A stretch of DNA of 64,000 nucleotides from Cladocopium goreaui (Eukaryota; Sar; Dinophyceae; Suessiales; Symbiodiniaceae). The position numbers and the translations under genes were made by a program. Below the pieces are notes generated by a model. The model saw only the letters and a program-made list of their open reading frames with translations, did not search any database and was not told where the DNA came from. The DNA lies in NCBI GenBank assembly GCA_947184155.2, contig CAMXCT020001537.1, forward strand, positions 57,501-121,500, given 5' to 3'. Below are positions 12,771-24,361 of the stretch, in pieces (within the stretch, counting starts at the first letter, position 1; each line of letters starts with the position of its first letter).

Positions 12771-13096
12771 CCCATGATCTACCTAGAAGCATTTTATATG
12801 GGAATTACCATGCTTTTTTGCATATAAAGCACAACCGGAAAAACAATAACTCACAGAAGGGCGCTCATGGGGGGCAGGTTTCTGCACTTGGATGTTTCAA
12901 TATATTTGGGTTGTAATTATAATATCTAATGCATTATTGTTCAATGGCAATGACTGATTTAAAACTTTTGTCTGACCACTTCACCCCCTGGTCTGCTTCA
13001 CCCTATCATCTGCTTCACCCTTTCATGCAGCCAATAATGCCTACAATGACAACCATACTTGTCTTGGGCCGCATCGAGAAAAGCAAACGACACCTG

Positions 13097-13372
13097 GAAA
13101 ACTAAAAAAAAACTTAAGCAAAACAAAAAACACTTTTGAGAGAATGTTTGGTCTTGACTCAAAAGATTGTTTTTTTTTGTTTTCCCTAGTTTTTTTGGTT
13201 TTGAAATGGAAAAAACAAAAAACACATTGCGTTTTGTTTTTTGAAGGGTTACGATCAATCAAGGTGTCAAAAAAAATCAACCTAGGGAAACCAAAAAATC
13301 CTTTGAGTCAAAAACAAACATTCTCTCAAAAGTATTGCTTTTTGGTTTTGCTCGAGTTCTTTGTTTTTTTTG
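13097..13372. repeat. foldback element (inverted repeat, A/T-homopolymer rich)
   Basis: The left arm (about 13097-13204) and right arm (about 13266-13372) are imperfect reverse complements around a roughly 60-bp centre. The best-conserved core is CTTTTGAGAGAATGTTTG at 13133-13150, matched by CAAACATTCTCTCAAAAG at about 13315-13332. CTTAAGCAAAAC on the left pairs with GTTTTGCTCGAG on the right. There is no ORF of note. It resembles a MITE or hairpin repeat; a related T/A-rich foldback is at 50577-50780. Confidence 0.75.
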
Positions 13373-13749
13373 TTTGTCTATTGATTCATATGATTGCCAT
13401 CTGTGTCCTTATGCTTGCTTACCTTATCGGTCCTGGGAAGTCAAACTTTGACCAAAGTTTCTCACTCAAGAGCTTAAGCACTATGTGAGACTAAGCTTGG
13501 CATAGGATGCGCTGTGATGTTTATGCGCTTGAAAATTAGCTGTTGCAACGCTTTCCTGCTCTGTCTCTAGCAACTTCTGTGCAAATCTTGGAATCTTGGA
13601 ACCTTGGATTCGTACATACACATTCCTGTCTAGGTTTGACATATTCAAACAAAGTATATAAGTACCTGGAAACTGACACTTTTGGATACTTTGGTGGGAA
13701 TGGTGCGGTATTTCTTTGAGAACATGTACATTGCTTTGTCACAGAATGC

Positions 13750-14140
13750 TTTAATAGATGCTGCAGGACTTTGAAAGAATCTTACCTGTAAAGAAAGTCC
13801 TTCATTGGATGCAGTATTTGATTCAGAGAGTACCGGACACATTGCGTAAAATAGTTGAGGCCAGTGGGGCATGTCGCAAAAGAATGTAGTGTTTCTGTGT
13901 AGTAGAATGCATCAATAGATGCAGTAGTAGTACTTTGAAAGAGTCTTACCTGTGAAGAAAGTCCTTAAATGGATGCAGTACTCTTTTGAAAGAGTATCAG
14001 ACATATTGCATAAAATGGTGGAGCATTTGTTTAAAGCTTGTATTATTTCGTTCAAAGGATAGATGTAGTAGTACTTTGAACAAGTTTTGCCTTGAAAGAA
14101 AGTCTTTGAATGGACGCAGCACTCTTTTGATGTGTGTTGT
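13750..14140 (+). repeat. degenerate tandem repeat, three copies
   Basis: Three diverged copies of a roughly 90-100-bp unit start near 13752, 13916 and 14060. Shared landmarks in order are TAGATGCAGTAG, ACTTTGAAAGAGTC, TTACCTGTGAAGAAAGTCC, TGGATGCAGTACTC and AGACATATTGCATAAAAT. Copy 3 lacks the end. Weaker echoes continue to about 14720. Confidence 0.7.
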
Positions 14141-14937
14141 ATTCTTAAGCACATGTAGTAGCGCAGCATCACTCTTGCATTGTTATTTGATTACGAAAAG
14201 TATGAGAAAATGGAACATTGCTTTAAACTAGCATACTTTGTAAGACTCTTTCATGGGTGCAGAAAATGCCAACAAACGTGTCAGGTCCCTTTGAAAAAGC
14301 ACATAATTACTTAATTAAGAAAGCTCTCTTAGTCTATGCAGTATTCATTGAAAATAGTATACAATATATTTACTGTAGAAAAGAGTTGTAGTGTAGCATT
14401 ACTTTTTGGCATATAATGCGCAGATTGGTTCATCACCCAGAAATTTACTGAAAACCGTGGGACAGCTACTACTTGAAAATAGAAGAAGCAGACAAGTTTG
14501 AGCATAGACTTTGAAGTTTTTTCAAAGCAAAATCCTCCAATGTATGCCTTGCGCAGCGATATTTTTCAAAAATTACATTCATTGGATAAAGTGGCATCAT
14601 TTTGTACATTCCCCTTATATAAAGGAGTTGCAGCACTTCTTTGAACGGAATATAAGGTTATTTTAAAAGAGACTTACAGCTTTAAAGAGGTAAAGGAATC
14701 TATGCAAGGAGGACAGCATGATTTCAGAATGGAATCCTTTGAGTATCTATGTTAGATCATTATGGTATTGAGAAAAGAAAGTGTTGGTGCAAGTATGGGC
14801 AAAGCTTCCTTCACGAGGGGGGTGAACCATTTGATTGAAAAGCATGCAATATTACAAAGAAACTTTACTATGAAGTAGAGCCCTTGGGTGTATGTATATA
14901 GTATGGTTGAAAGAAACAGGTCATGGTTGTATGTATG

Positions 14938-15605
14938 CAATATGCTAAAGGTATATTACAAGTATATTAAAGTATTAATACCGGTATATTCAGGTATACG
15001 CATGTTATATGAGACGGTATATTAAAGGTATATTAAATGGTATTGTCAAGTCATGTATTGTCAAGGTGTATTAGATTGATTTTCAAAGATATATGGAAGG
15101 TATATTAATAATAAAACCATGTTTTCATGGTCAATGACGTGGTATATTGAAGGGATATTGGGAAAAAAACAAAGGTATATCCATGGTATATTAAATGATA
15201 CACTCAAGGTATATGACATGGTCTATCTATCAACAGTATTTCAACAGGAATATGAAAAGATATTAAAGATATATTAAAGGTATGTTAAAGGTATGTTAAA
15301 GGTATGTTAAAGGTATATTCAAAATATATACAAGGTATTCTCATGTTTTGTTAAATGGTATACTTATACTCAAGGTATATTAACTGGCAAATTAGCTGGT
15401 ATATTAAAGGTATATGCATTGAAGGTGTCGTCAAGGCATACTAAAGTTATTTTCAAGGTCAAGTGAATGGTATATCAAAGGTAGATTCTAGGTACATCAA
15501 ATGATATACTAAAGGTATATTAAATTGTATATCACAGGTATTGTAAAGATGTATTAGATAGTTGTATCGCAGGGATATTAAAGGTATCCTAAAGTTATAT
15601 CACAG
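14938..15605 (+). repeat. degenerate ~11-bp tandem repeat field, copy 2
   Basis: Same AAAGGTATATT-type unit as 8278-8990, again in the plus orientation. At 15282-15318 three nearly perfect units of TTAAAGGTATG occur in a row, which shows the tandem origin; elsewhere the units are diverged and spaced. Confidence 0.8.
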
Positions 15606-18600
15606 GTGGACCATGGGGAAAGATAAGGTAAAACCTTCATTGGGGATCATTGGGGTAGATATCATGGGGGGGGTGAGCTATATATATACACACACACGTA
15701 CACACTTGCGCTGGTTGTCTCTATCTCTGCACAGTTGCAAAAGGCAAAAGTCTCATGCGATCCTGCCCTTTGCTTCTGGTATGGCTTCAGACCCAATGCC
15801 TTGGCAAGTAGAATTTGGATCTTTTCAGAAAGATGGATCGATGTGAGGGCGCTGGCTTTTAACGTTGCGAGCACAAAATTGTTGATAGGTTAGTTAAAGA
15901 CGCAGTAACTACCCGTATCAATTGTATGGGCTGTATGGACTGCTGTGCTTGCTCGAGAAGCAACGCATTTGCCAAGCATCGTCAAACAAATCGACTGTAT
16001 GGAAACACAGGGAGGACAAGTAACGCATCAATAGGGTGGCTCGCAAACAATTTTTGTATCAAGCAGAGACTTAGGGGCGTTTTTCTTGTTATAAAAACTA
16101 ACAGACAGAATGCAGCCTAAACATGTTGAATAACGACAAAGATCCCTTTGCAGTTGTTTGAACCTTTCACAGAGAGTCCTTTGAACAGGGAAATTCATTC
16201 AATCTGAATATTTGGCAAGGCAGCTGTCCATGGCAAATGTTGGCGCTGTCCTTGCCAAATGTTGGCGCAGCGAGACATTGGCCGAATCAGAGGTCACAGG
16301 CCTATAGGCAATTTGAAACATTGAGGAATAGATTCCCGTGTGAACATATTGAGGAATACGCTCCCTTGTTGAGAGTTTGAGAGTGTTTGTCGCAAGTCCG
16401 CAGAAAATATGTGACATATTCTGATATTGTTCAGGCTGTGCTGGAGATCAGACCCTCTGGAGCTTCAAGCACAAGCGGAGTCAGAAACATTCAAAACCCA
16501 TGACATCCCATGACATATGTCAACTATGAGGTAAGCAAATCATCTCCCCATCCCCTCCTGCCAAGCCGCTTAGCCGCTTAGCCCTTAAACAAGCGAATGT
16601 TTTAACATGGAGACATCACACAGCGGACTCCTAAACGCGGCCAACTCTTCAGGTCCACAGTAAACCAGTAAACCCACCATGCCAAAACAGCCCAAAACAT
16701 GTCAGACCTTTATGAAAATTTATGTGGCCCCATGCAGCTACGATTGCCACAATCGAATTTCAGCGGATTGATTTTTTTTGTTGGCACAAGTGCTTTGGGG
16801 ACCTTTAGGGTTGGGATGGGTTGGGGACCCTCATGCTTGATTATTCGCTGAGGCAGGTATAGTACAGGAAACAGGAAAACTGTTTTGGAACAGCAGCTGT
16901 GGTTGGAGACCTGAGTTTTGGTAAAGGTATTACAGTCACGGTGCCTTCCCTCACATTCACCATTCACCCATTCTCTCCAGCCTCAGATTCCTTTAGTTTC
17001 CAACGAATGCCATGTCCAAACACCACTATGTCAGTGTGTCCCTTTGATATCCCTTGATGTTGCTTATTCCTACATGATTCGTCCTCATGATTCGTCCTTG
17101 AGAACTTTCTAGCCCCTATAGGCCCCCGAACGCTGCACCCTCTGTCTCCGTCTACTGAATCCCCTTTTGTATTTTTGTTTCGCAGCATCGTCAAAGGTCT
17201 AATTAATCCGTCGAATGTATTCCAAAGTACTGTGTTGAATCAGACTCTAGCAAAGATTGAACAATGTGACTTTGAGCCTCGTGCGAGACACAAAGGGCAT
17301 AGACTAGGGAGACTAAACTTGGGTGTTTCAGATTTGATGCTAGGTCTTACAGTAATCTTTTGTACTGTATCCATTGTGCTTTCCAAATGGAACGCGTCTT
17401 TTTTCTAAGGCAGCGCAACCAATCCAACACATCAGGCCAGTGGCTGTCATTGAAATCATTGTATTCAGTACTGATGCTGCAAGCAATGCCTTCCATTCAA
17501 TTGCAGGGTGGCATAACGAGCGGCATCTTCGGGGCAAGCCGTGCAAGAAGTTAATACCAAATTTGAATCGACACTGCGGTCCGTTTTCGCACTTACAGAC
17601 TTGCGCATGACAGGTACAGAGGAGAAGATTCAAGCACCCAGAGCACAGTCCTTTGTTCTGTTGTGGTGCATGAATGTCAGACTTACGCAGGGGCAAATTT
17701 TGTAGAGGACTGTCCATTTTACATCCCTGGAAGACTAAGGATTTTAACTTCGAAGATTCGATTCAAAGAAAGGACCTACTTGTTTGGGCTGGCTAAAACG
17801 GAGACATGAGCCGGTTAAGAAAATGGTGGACCCAACATGCGCCGCAACGTTTTACCCGCCTTTTTGGGACACCCGAATAACACACTCGAACAGAATGCGC
17901 GACGATGTTGTGGCAAATCCGCCTTGCTATAATAATAATAATATTTAATAATAATAATACTGATTATATATATATGATAGTAATACTAATAAGTGATGTC
18001 GTTTTGGTTTTCTGCAACAGATATGGAGTCTGACAGCAGCGGAGTATCAGAGTCAGACAGAGTGAAAGGACACTCTGACAGCGTTTGGCTACAAAGGCAG
18101 CTTCACAAGGCACGGCATCCATTGCCTGTATCACCTGTATTCGTTCAATTTCATTAAAGCAATTTAAACGAGGTTAAAACGTTTCATCAGATTATGTCAA
18201 GTTGTTTTGGCTGTGCCATGCCTTCTCAGTGGTGGATGCGGTGGGCATTTTGCTAACAATACGGTCTAGTCCAATTCAATTCTTCTTTTGCTGGGATATT
18301 TTCTGGATGAGTGTGAGCCTTTGGAATTCTACCCAACCGGCAAGAAAGAATGATTTGAATATCTGACGTTAGTTTTCGATGGTCGGATTGTAGAGTGGTA
18401 CTGTACATGGTTGGATTTTGCTACCCACTGTGCCACTGCCCTGGTCAACTACGATCTTATTGTTCATGCGCAGCTTGTGCGAAAGTGTGGGGAAGCAATT
18501 TTATGGTTTCCATGTTTTTGGATTGCCCCAGCAAGCAAAACTGGGGAAAGGGGATAGAGATGATAGAGTGGGTTTGTGTAGCACGCCATGTTGGGCTGAT

Positions 18601-19210
18601 GTTGACTTTGTGGTGTGGGTTTGCTTTTTGTGGGTTTGCTTTTTGTGAAGGTTATCTGCGTCATGTTCCGCCCTCTCAGTGCTTATCTCTAGATTCTGCT
18701 GACTGTCCCAAGCATCTTTTGGGCAATTTGCGTTATGCTTCTCGTGGAAAACTGGAAGAGCCATTGTTGTATTATAGCCTTCAATCAACTTATTTCCTCC
18801 ACTTGTATTGACGCATGGCATTGTGCTTTTTAAATTGTGCTTTCAGCGCCTGCCTTTGGTTTTGATTGATTTGCAAATGTGCAAAAAAGAGTTGTCTTTT
18901 TGCCTACAAAAGTATATTAAATATGGCAAGTTGTTATGGCAAGTATGACCGGAACGCAATGAGCAATGAAAAGCAAGTCCACACATGCCAAAGCAATCTG
19001 GAATTGATTCCTCTCCATACTGGTGCAGATGTGTCCACGCCCTTGATGCTTCACATGAATGTTCTTTACTAAGGGTGGGGCAGTAAATCATTCATAAGAC
19101 CCCACTGATCAATGGGGCACGCAGGTTATTTTGATTGCAACTACATGCAATTACTGTATCCCAGATAATGACCATTATCACAGATGATGATTGCAAAGGA
19201 TGATAAAGCA
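15606..19210. other. mixed intergenic sequence with isolated open stretches
   Basis: No linked exon chain was found. An ATA/AT tract lies at about 17930-17985. A plus-strand open stretch after an AG acceptor at about 18020 reads MESDSSGVSESDRVK and could be a single exon. A frame at 18395-18811 is open but overlaps an equally plausible second frame, so neither is called. A 16-bp TGTGGGTTTGCTTTT unit is duplicated at about 18610-18645. Confidence 0.35.
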
Positions 19211-20315
19211 TTAGTGATGCAGACTTGTCAGACATTGTCGTTGGACAAGGCCTCCTTGTACACCCGTCGTGCCTGATTCTTGGAAATTGTGACGTGGCCA
19301 CTTTGAGGATCCACGAGACAGTGGCTTTGAAAGGGTGCAACGCAGTCTGCCAGAGCATGCCAGAGCACTCTGAGGCGATGGTTTGTGGTGAGTGAACCTC
19401 AAGCAGCAACTGCCAAGGAGACAAACAAATCAAAAAAGATTGTCCAAGTGTTTGTACATAGGAAACTAGACGAAGTTTCAAAGAAACTTGGCAGAGGAGC
19501 GGAGCTAGTTACACAGTGACAAGATGTCGTCATAAAGTAAGCGGTACTCGCATGCCTCTGGCCATGACCAAGTCTGTCGCGGTTGAAGCAAATTTGAAGC
19601 CGTAGCTGCCAGCGAGACAACTCAGACATTGTTGACAGTGTTAGATCCCTTTTGCAGGACCTACTGTCTTTGGCATCAAATTTGCAGCGACCTTATTGCC
19701 ACATCAAGCTTGGCTGGACTGGACTTTCCTGTTTACCCGTGTTTCCAGAATGAGTGAGAATGAAATTACATTTACAGTACTAAATTTGGAGCATAGGAAC
19801 AACGCTGGATTCTTGCAGGCTACAGTCAGATCATTCAACGCAGTGCCAGCAAGCGGAAGGCAAGATTTCGGTGGAACTCCAGGTATTTTTGCCTGTGGCA
19901 GAAGACACAAGAAGAACGGCTCCCTCTTAGGTTTTTATAGGTTTTTACTTGCCCCTGGAATATCAGGCTGTTTGCCAGCCTCAGCAACTGACAGATATTA
20001 CATTACTATGATCGTTCTTGAGTTCGAGATCATTACTGATACCGGGGATACCACCAAGCATTGTAATTGGCACATGCTGACATCATAGTAAACATTGGTA
20101 AAACAGTGGCATCTTCCGGCAATTTTCTTGATTGTGTGATATCCAGCCACTAATTCAGTTTGCCACACAATGCTGGTTGTAGATTGGTATTGCATGCCTT
20201 AGCACTTTAACTATCTTTAACTTTCGTTTGCTGTCAGGATTGGAAGTTTGTGGGATGGGCATTCAGCCTTCTGATGGTGTATGGTGGAGAGGGCCCATCA
20301 AGGAGACTCCCCAGG
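19211..20315 (+). CDS. candidate exon cluster (unidentified, possibly a degraded gene)
   Basis: Open, protein-like stretches on the plus strand occur at about 19220-19387 (LSDIVVGQGLLVHPSCLILG), about 19395-19520 (in another frame, TAKETNKSKKIVQVFVHRK), about 19610-19750 (VDSVRSLLQDLLSLASNLQR), 19750-19880 and about 20240-20315 (LEVCGMGIQPSDGVWWRG, between an AG acceptor and a GT donor). The first two stretches are too close for a normal intron and lie in different frames, which suggests either a frameshifted relic or chance. No domain is recognised. Confidence 0.22.
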
Positions 20316-20672
20316 TGCGGAGGTTTGTGAGATGACACCCTCTGTATCCCTTTGAGCGCATTATGTCATTATCTGAGCAGATCCACAAATGTTTGTTTTA
20401 ATGTTTTATTATGTTTTATTTATGCAGCAAGTGCTGTTCTCTTTCAGCTTGTGCTCGTGGAAAGAGGTAGTGTAGGGCCAGAGACGTTTTTTTGCAATCC
20501 CCATGCATTTAAAATACTGTAGGTGTGTCAAAATGTGTATATATATATATATATATGTGTATATATGTATACATACATATATGTTGGCGCCAAACCCCAC
20601 GTTCGCCCACACCCAAATAACACACCCAAACAATATCATATACGTGTCATCAGAGCATGAATTTAGCGTCTA

Positions 20673-20735
20673 ATGTAGGGTTTAGGTTTTTAGGCTTTTA
20701 GGGTTTTTGGGTTTTCGGTTTTGGAAAGTAAAAAA
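20673..20735 (+). repeat. interstitial telomere-like TTTAGGG-type stretch
   Basis: Degenerate units such as GGGTTTAGG, TTTTAGG, TTTTAGGG and TTTTTGGG follow each other. Many algae and dinoflagellates have TTTAGGG telomeres (established knowledge), so this may be a decayed interstitial tract, or just a T/G-rich repeat. Confidence 0.4.
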
Positions 20736-20815
20736 AAAGCTAGCCCTACGAAGGGATTTGAGCATGTCAAAGGATATGCGGGATCCGATGCGGGCAAACG
20801 TGGGGTTTGCAGCGT

Positions 20816-20925
20816 ACATATTATATTACACATTATTGTATAATATATATTAATATAATATACGTATTAATACTATATTATGTGTATATAGATATGTGTG
20901 TATATATATATAGAGATAGATATGG
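20816..20925. repeat. AT-rich microsatellite
   Basis: Nearly pure A/T sequence of TATAT and ATTAATAT steps, followed by a GATA-type run. A second AT run is at about 20535-20582. Confidence 0.85.
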
Positions 20926-20939
20926 GAGTTGATCTAAAG

Positions 20940-23470
20940 GTCATATGAGGATGGCCATCGTTGTTTCAAAATCATCCCTGCTTGTGGGGAACTTTGCAAT
21001 GGTAAATGTCTGGAACTGCACCTCTAAGCCCCATGCAGGGCTGGAACACTTTTGAAAAAATTGACGCCATTTTTTTCGCGAAAGTTTTGCTAAAGTGTCG
21101 CGAAAGCAGTCGCAAAAGTTCCGGTGTCTCAGAAACCCAGACCACAGCACAGGGAAATAAGGCCATTGAACCTCTCTTTGTGCGACTGTGGAGTTGAGTT
21201 GATAACGCGCTAGCTGATTTCACAGATATCATGCACACCAAAAGGGTCTAATAAAGATAAATGTTGCCATTTCCATGCAGATTGAATACTTTCCAGCGGA
21301 GAGGATTAAGGCATCCCCAAGTTCGCAGACGTTTGGCAAAAGTATATTTTTGGCTAAGAATGGCGGTTTCCGGACAAGAGAATTTATATCAAAACGTATA
21401 TATATACACATTATGTTGTTTGAATCTGTTTGACAGTAGAAATTGCATGTTGGAGAAAACCAAACGACATTGACCCTTCTTGCCTACATGTGAAGCTTGC
21501 CAGTCCAACCCGGTCTTTCCCAGCAAGCCAATGAGCACAACTTCACTTGGTCTCAATCTCATGTTGCCTGATGTGCTCTGGGACTCTTGGACTCTGGGAG
21601 TGGACCTCCCTCAAACACAAGGCTTTGGGTCATTCCACAAGCCCAAAGAGACCCACCTCAGTTCGGAGCTGGTTGGAGACATACAGTGCACAGCAATGTC
21701 ACAGAAACACTGAAGACAGCTGGAGCAGTTTGGAATAGAATGGAATAGAAGGGAATAAAATGGAATAGAATGAAATGGAATAGAATGGAATAGAGAGAGG
21801 GACTGCAACTGACCTATATTTGAGGCTACAGTCCGTAATGCGCCGTAATGGCTTAGGTGATTGCAGCAGTGATTGCACATACTTCTTGGTTCGCACTTCC
21901 AGTTGAAAGTGTATCGCAGGTTTCGCAGCTGCCTTGGCCTTACATTCAAGCCTGCTGCGCCGTTCTTTTGCTTTGCCCGAAGCTCAGCCGGAAATGCTGG
22001 AGACTTTCATGACTTTCATGCAACTGGAAAGTTTTTGCAAGGACCATGTGAGATTCATTTGGTGAGACGCGATGCAGCTTTTGAGGTTCAGTCGCCATGT
22101 TGGGAACGACATGCTCTATGTGGTCACATCAATGCTGTGATCAGTGAGTTGAAAAGACTCACCCGAAGCCGATGACAAGCTTTGCGGCCGTTGTACTGCG
22201 AAGCTTCAAAAGTCTCAGAGATTGCTCAGAGCCTTTCTGCTCATGAATGTGCCTGCAATCGGATGCAACACTGTGCAAGACTCACTGACTTTGGCAACAA
22301 ATTGATCATGTGCCACCGGGCAATTCATTCAATATCAAAGGAACTGAAATGCACTGCAGCAATTCACGCTTTGTCCAGGCTGTGGCTTGATTAGCAGAAA
22401 AGGCAGGAGCTAATACCTCAGTTTGAAAAGAAAGACACGGACCTTGGTTTGTCCAAAAGATGCAGTGTAACTACAAACGCGCGTCAAAAGCAGAGGCTGA
22501 TGAGTGTGAAGCTAACCCCTTCCACCGCTGCGACAAAAATACCGATTGAATGTGATGGTCAGAAAGCTAAAGAGGTTGAAGCGTGGAAACGCTAGGTCTT
22601 CCCCCGACTAAGACTTTGAACGTTAAAAGCGTCCGTTCCCACTTTAACTTTTGACATGTCGTTTTCATTCTCACTTCAACTTCCTCTCGGAGCCTGGAAT
22701 GGGTCTGTCCAACAGACAAGAAACACCAGCACTCCGCCGCATGATCCTGCATGTCATGCTGAAGCACTACGCGTTCAGTGTAGAAAAGAATAAGAGCAAC
22801 TTTTTAGTCTATTCGCTTCAGCCTACTTCGGACAGGTCTAGATGTTGCAAACATAGACTTGACATGCATGAAAGATTTCTCCAACTGTGAACGGTGTCAT
22901 GTAGGTTTTAGGTGACGACTCAAAACAGGAAATCAAGCACATGATTATCAAGAATGGCAGATGAGAGGACTGCAAGCAACGGATATGGACTTGGTAGACT
23001 TTGTGATTCTTTGGCCTTTACCACTAGAGCTAGATGACCAGCACCTTCAACACAATGAGCTGGGAGGAGCCGCAACTCAGTTGAATACAATAGATTCAAT
23101 AGATATGGTTTCCGCCCACCACATTCAGTATCGGCTTGCCAGAAGATGCCACGCGTTGATCATCACTTCAGTCAGAATCTGTCCAGGCTTTGACAAGCTC
23201 TGCTGACTCAGCTTTGTGTTCAAAAATCTGCCATGTGCGTTTTTCTCCATGTACTGCCGAATGAGAACATGTTATTAGAACTAGGGGTTACAGTGACATG
23301 AGATTTGGATAGATTTGGTGATATAGATCGTAAGGATCACTGCAAGCGGATGCCATGCCATGCCTTTCTTTATGTAAAGAGATAGATGATATAGATGTCT
23401 CGGTGGGGAGAGATTAAAGCTGCAGTTGCAGATCTTCTTGGGGAGTGTGAAGTCTTCGAACACTTGATTG
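20940..23470. other. stretch with several unlinked open frames
   Basis: Open frames at about 21045-21197 (plus), 20972-21241 (minus), about 21900-22175 (plus, two competing frames) and 22640-22890 (plus, containing LSNRQETPALRRMILHVML) look protein-like, but none can be joined to a neighbour through consistent splice sites. This may be an undetected gene or old coding debris. It is not called as a gene. Confidence 0.3.
21731..21795 (+). repeat. 10-bp tandem repeat (TGGAATAGAA)n
   Basis: About six units of TGGAATAGAA or one- to two-base variants in exact 10-bp register. Confidence 0.9.
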
Positions 23471-24361
23471 CAGTTTGGTGTACCAACGCTGCACTTTTAC
23501 ATTGCAAAGTTCAAGCATAGTGTGAATATGTGTGAATCAAGTAATTGAGGCTTGTATTTGTACTGAATCGGTTTGGAGACCTGGTGTGCTGGTTTTTCCA
23601 TACAGTATTGCCTTGAATCTTGACGTATGACCAGGTTTGCATGGAGCACATGACATTGCGATACCGAGCAGCACCGAGGCAGAAGAAACCCCTGCTTTGC
23701 AGTCAATCTGCCCAAGCACCTCAAGAGCCTGAGAGCAAGTGACATTGTGAGCATTTGCGAGCATCACTTGTCAAAGGCAAAGTGATGCTCCAGTTTCTGA
23801 AGCTCTCTAAGAGCTACATATTATTTTTCTTGAAGGGTTGTGGGAGCGAAATAAAACCGCAGTGGGCAGCGGCAGCACAACTGTCTTGTACATGGAACCA
23901 TGCATAACATGCACAGTATATGCATGTGTCAATTGTATGCATGCATTGCAGCGTTTTGCGTCACCCATGCTGAGACATGCTGAGGGTGCATGAAAGTTGC
24001 ATGGACTTTGCTGCGGGATGTGGCACAAGGTTCAAAACAAGTTTTAGGTCAGGAGCTGTCCAGTGAGGATAGGCCCGAACCCAGCCAAAGATCAGATTGT
24101 GCCTGGGCACAATTGGAACATGTTGCACCCTTGGAATTTGTGTGCAAGAAAGGATGAGTTTTGAGCCGTACGCACAGCTCCGGTTTGGTTTGTAGCTGAC
24201 TCATGCGTGTTTTTGACTTCACAAGCAGTGAAGCTTGTCTTGTCAGATGGGAGAACCCTCAGTAGTATGGATTGTTCAAGGTCAGACAAACACATTGTGC
24301 TTCACCAAAATCCACAAAACCTTAAACCTTTCTAGTGCTTCCGCTCGCTAAGACCGCCACC
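23471..24361. other. upstream region of the MORN gene
   Basis: No exon is called. Immediately before the MORN start codon the sequence is CTAAGACCGCCACC, giving AG followed by a strong Kozak-like context. Dinoflagellate mRNAs are usually trans-spliced, so the AG at about 24351-24352 is a candidate spliced-leader acceptor (inference). Confidence 0.35.

Noticed and set aside
13041..13488. Short hydrophobic ORFs rich in Phe and Lys around the foldback
   Set aside because: They come from T and A homopolymer runs of the inverted repeat arms.
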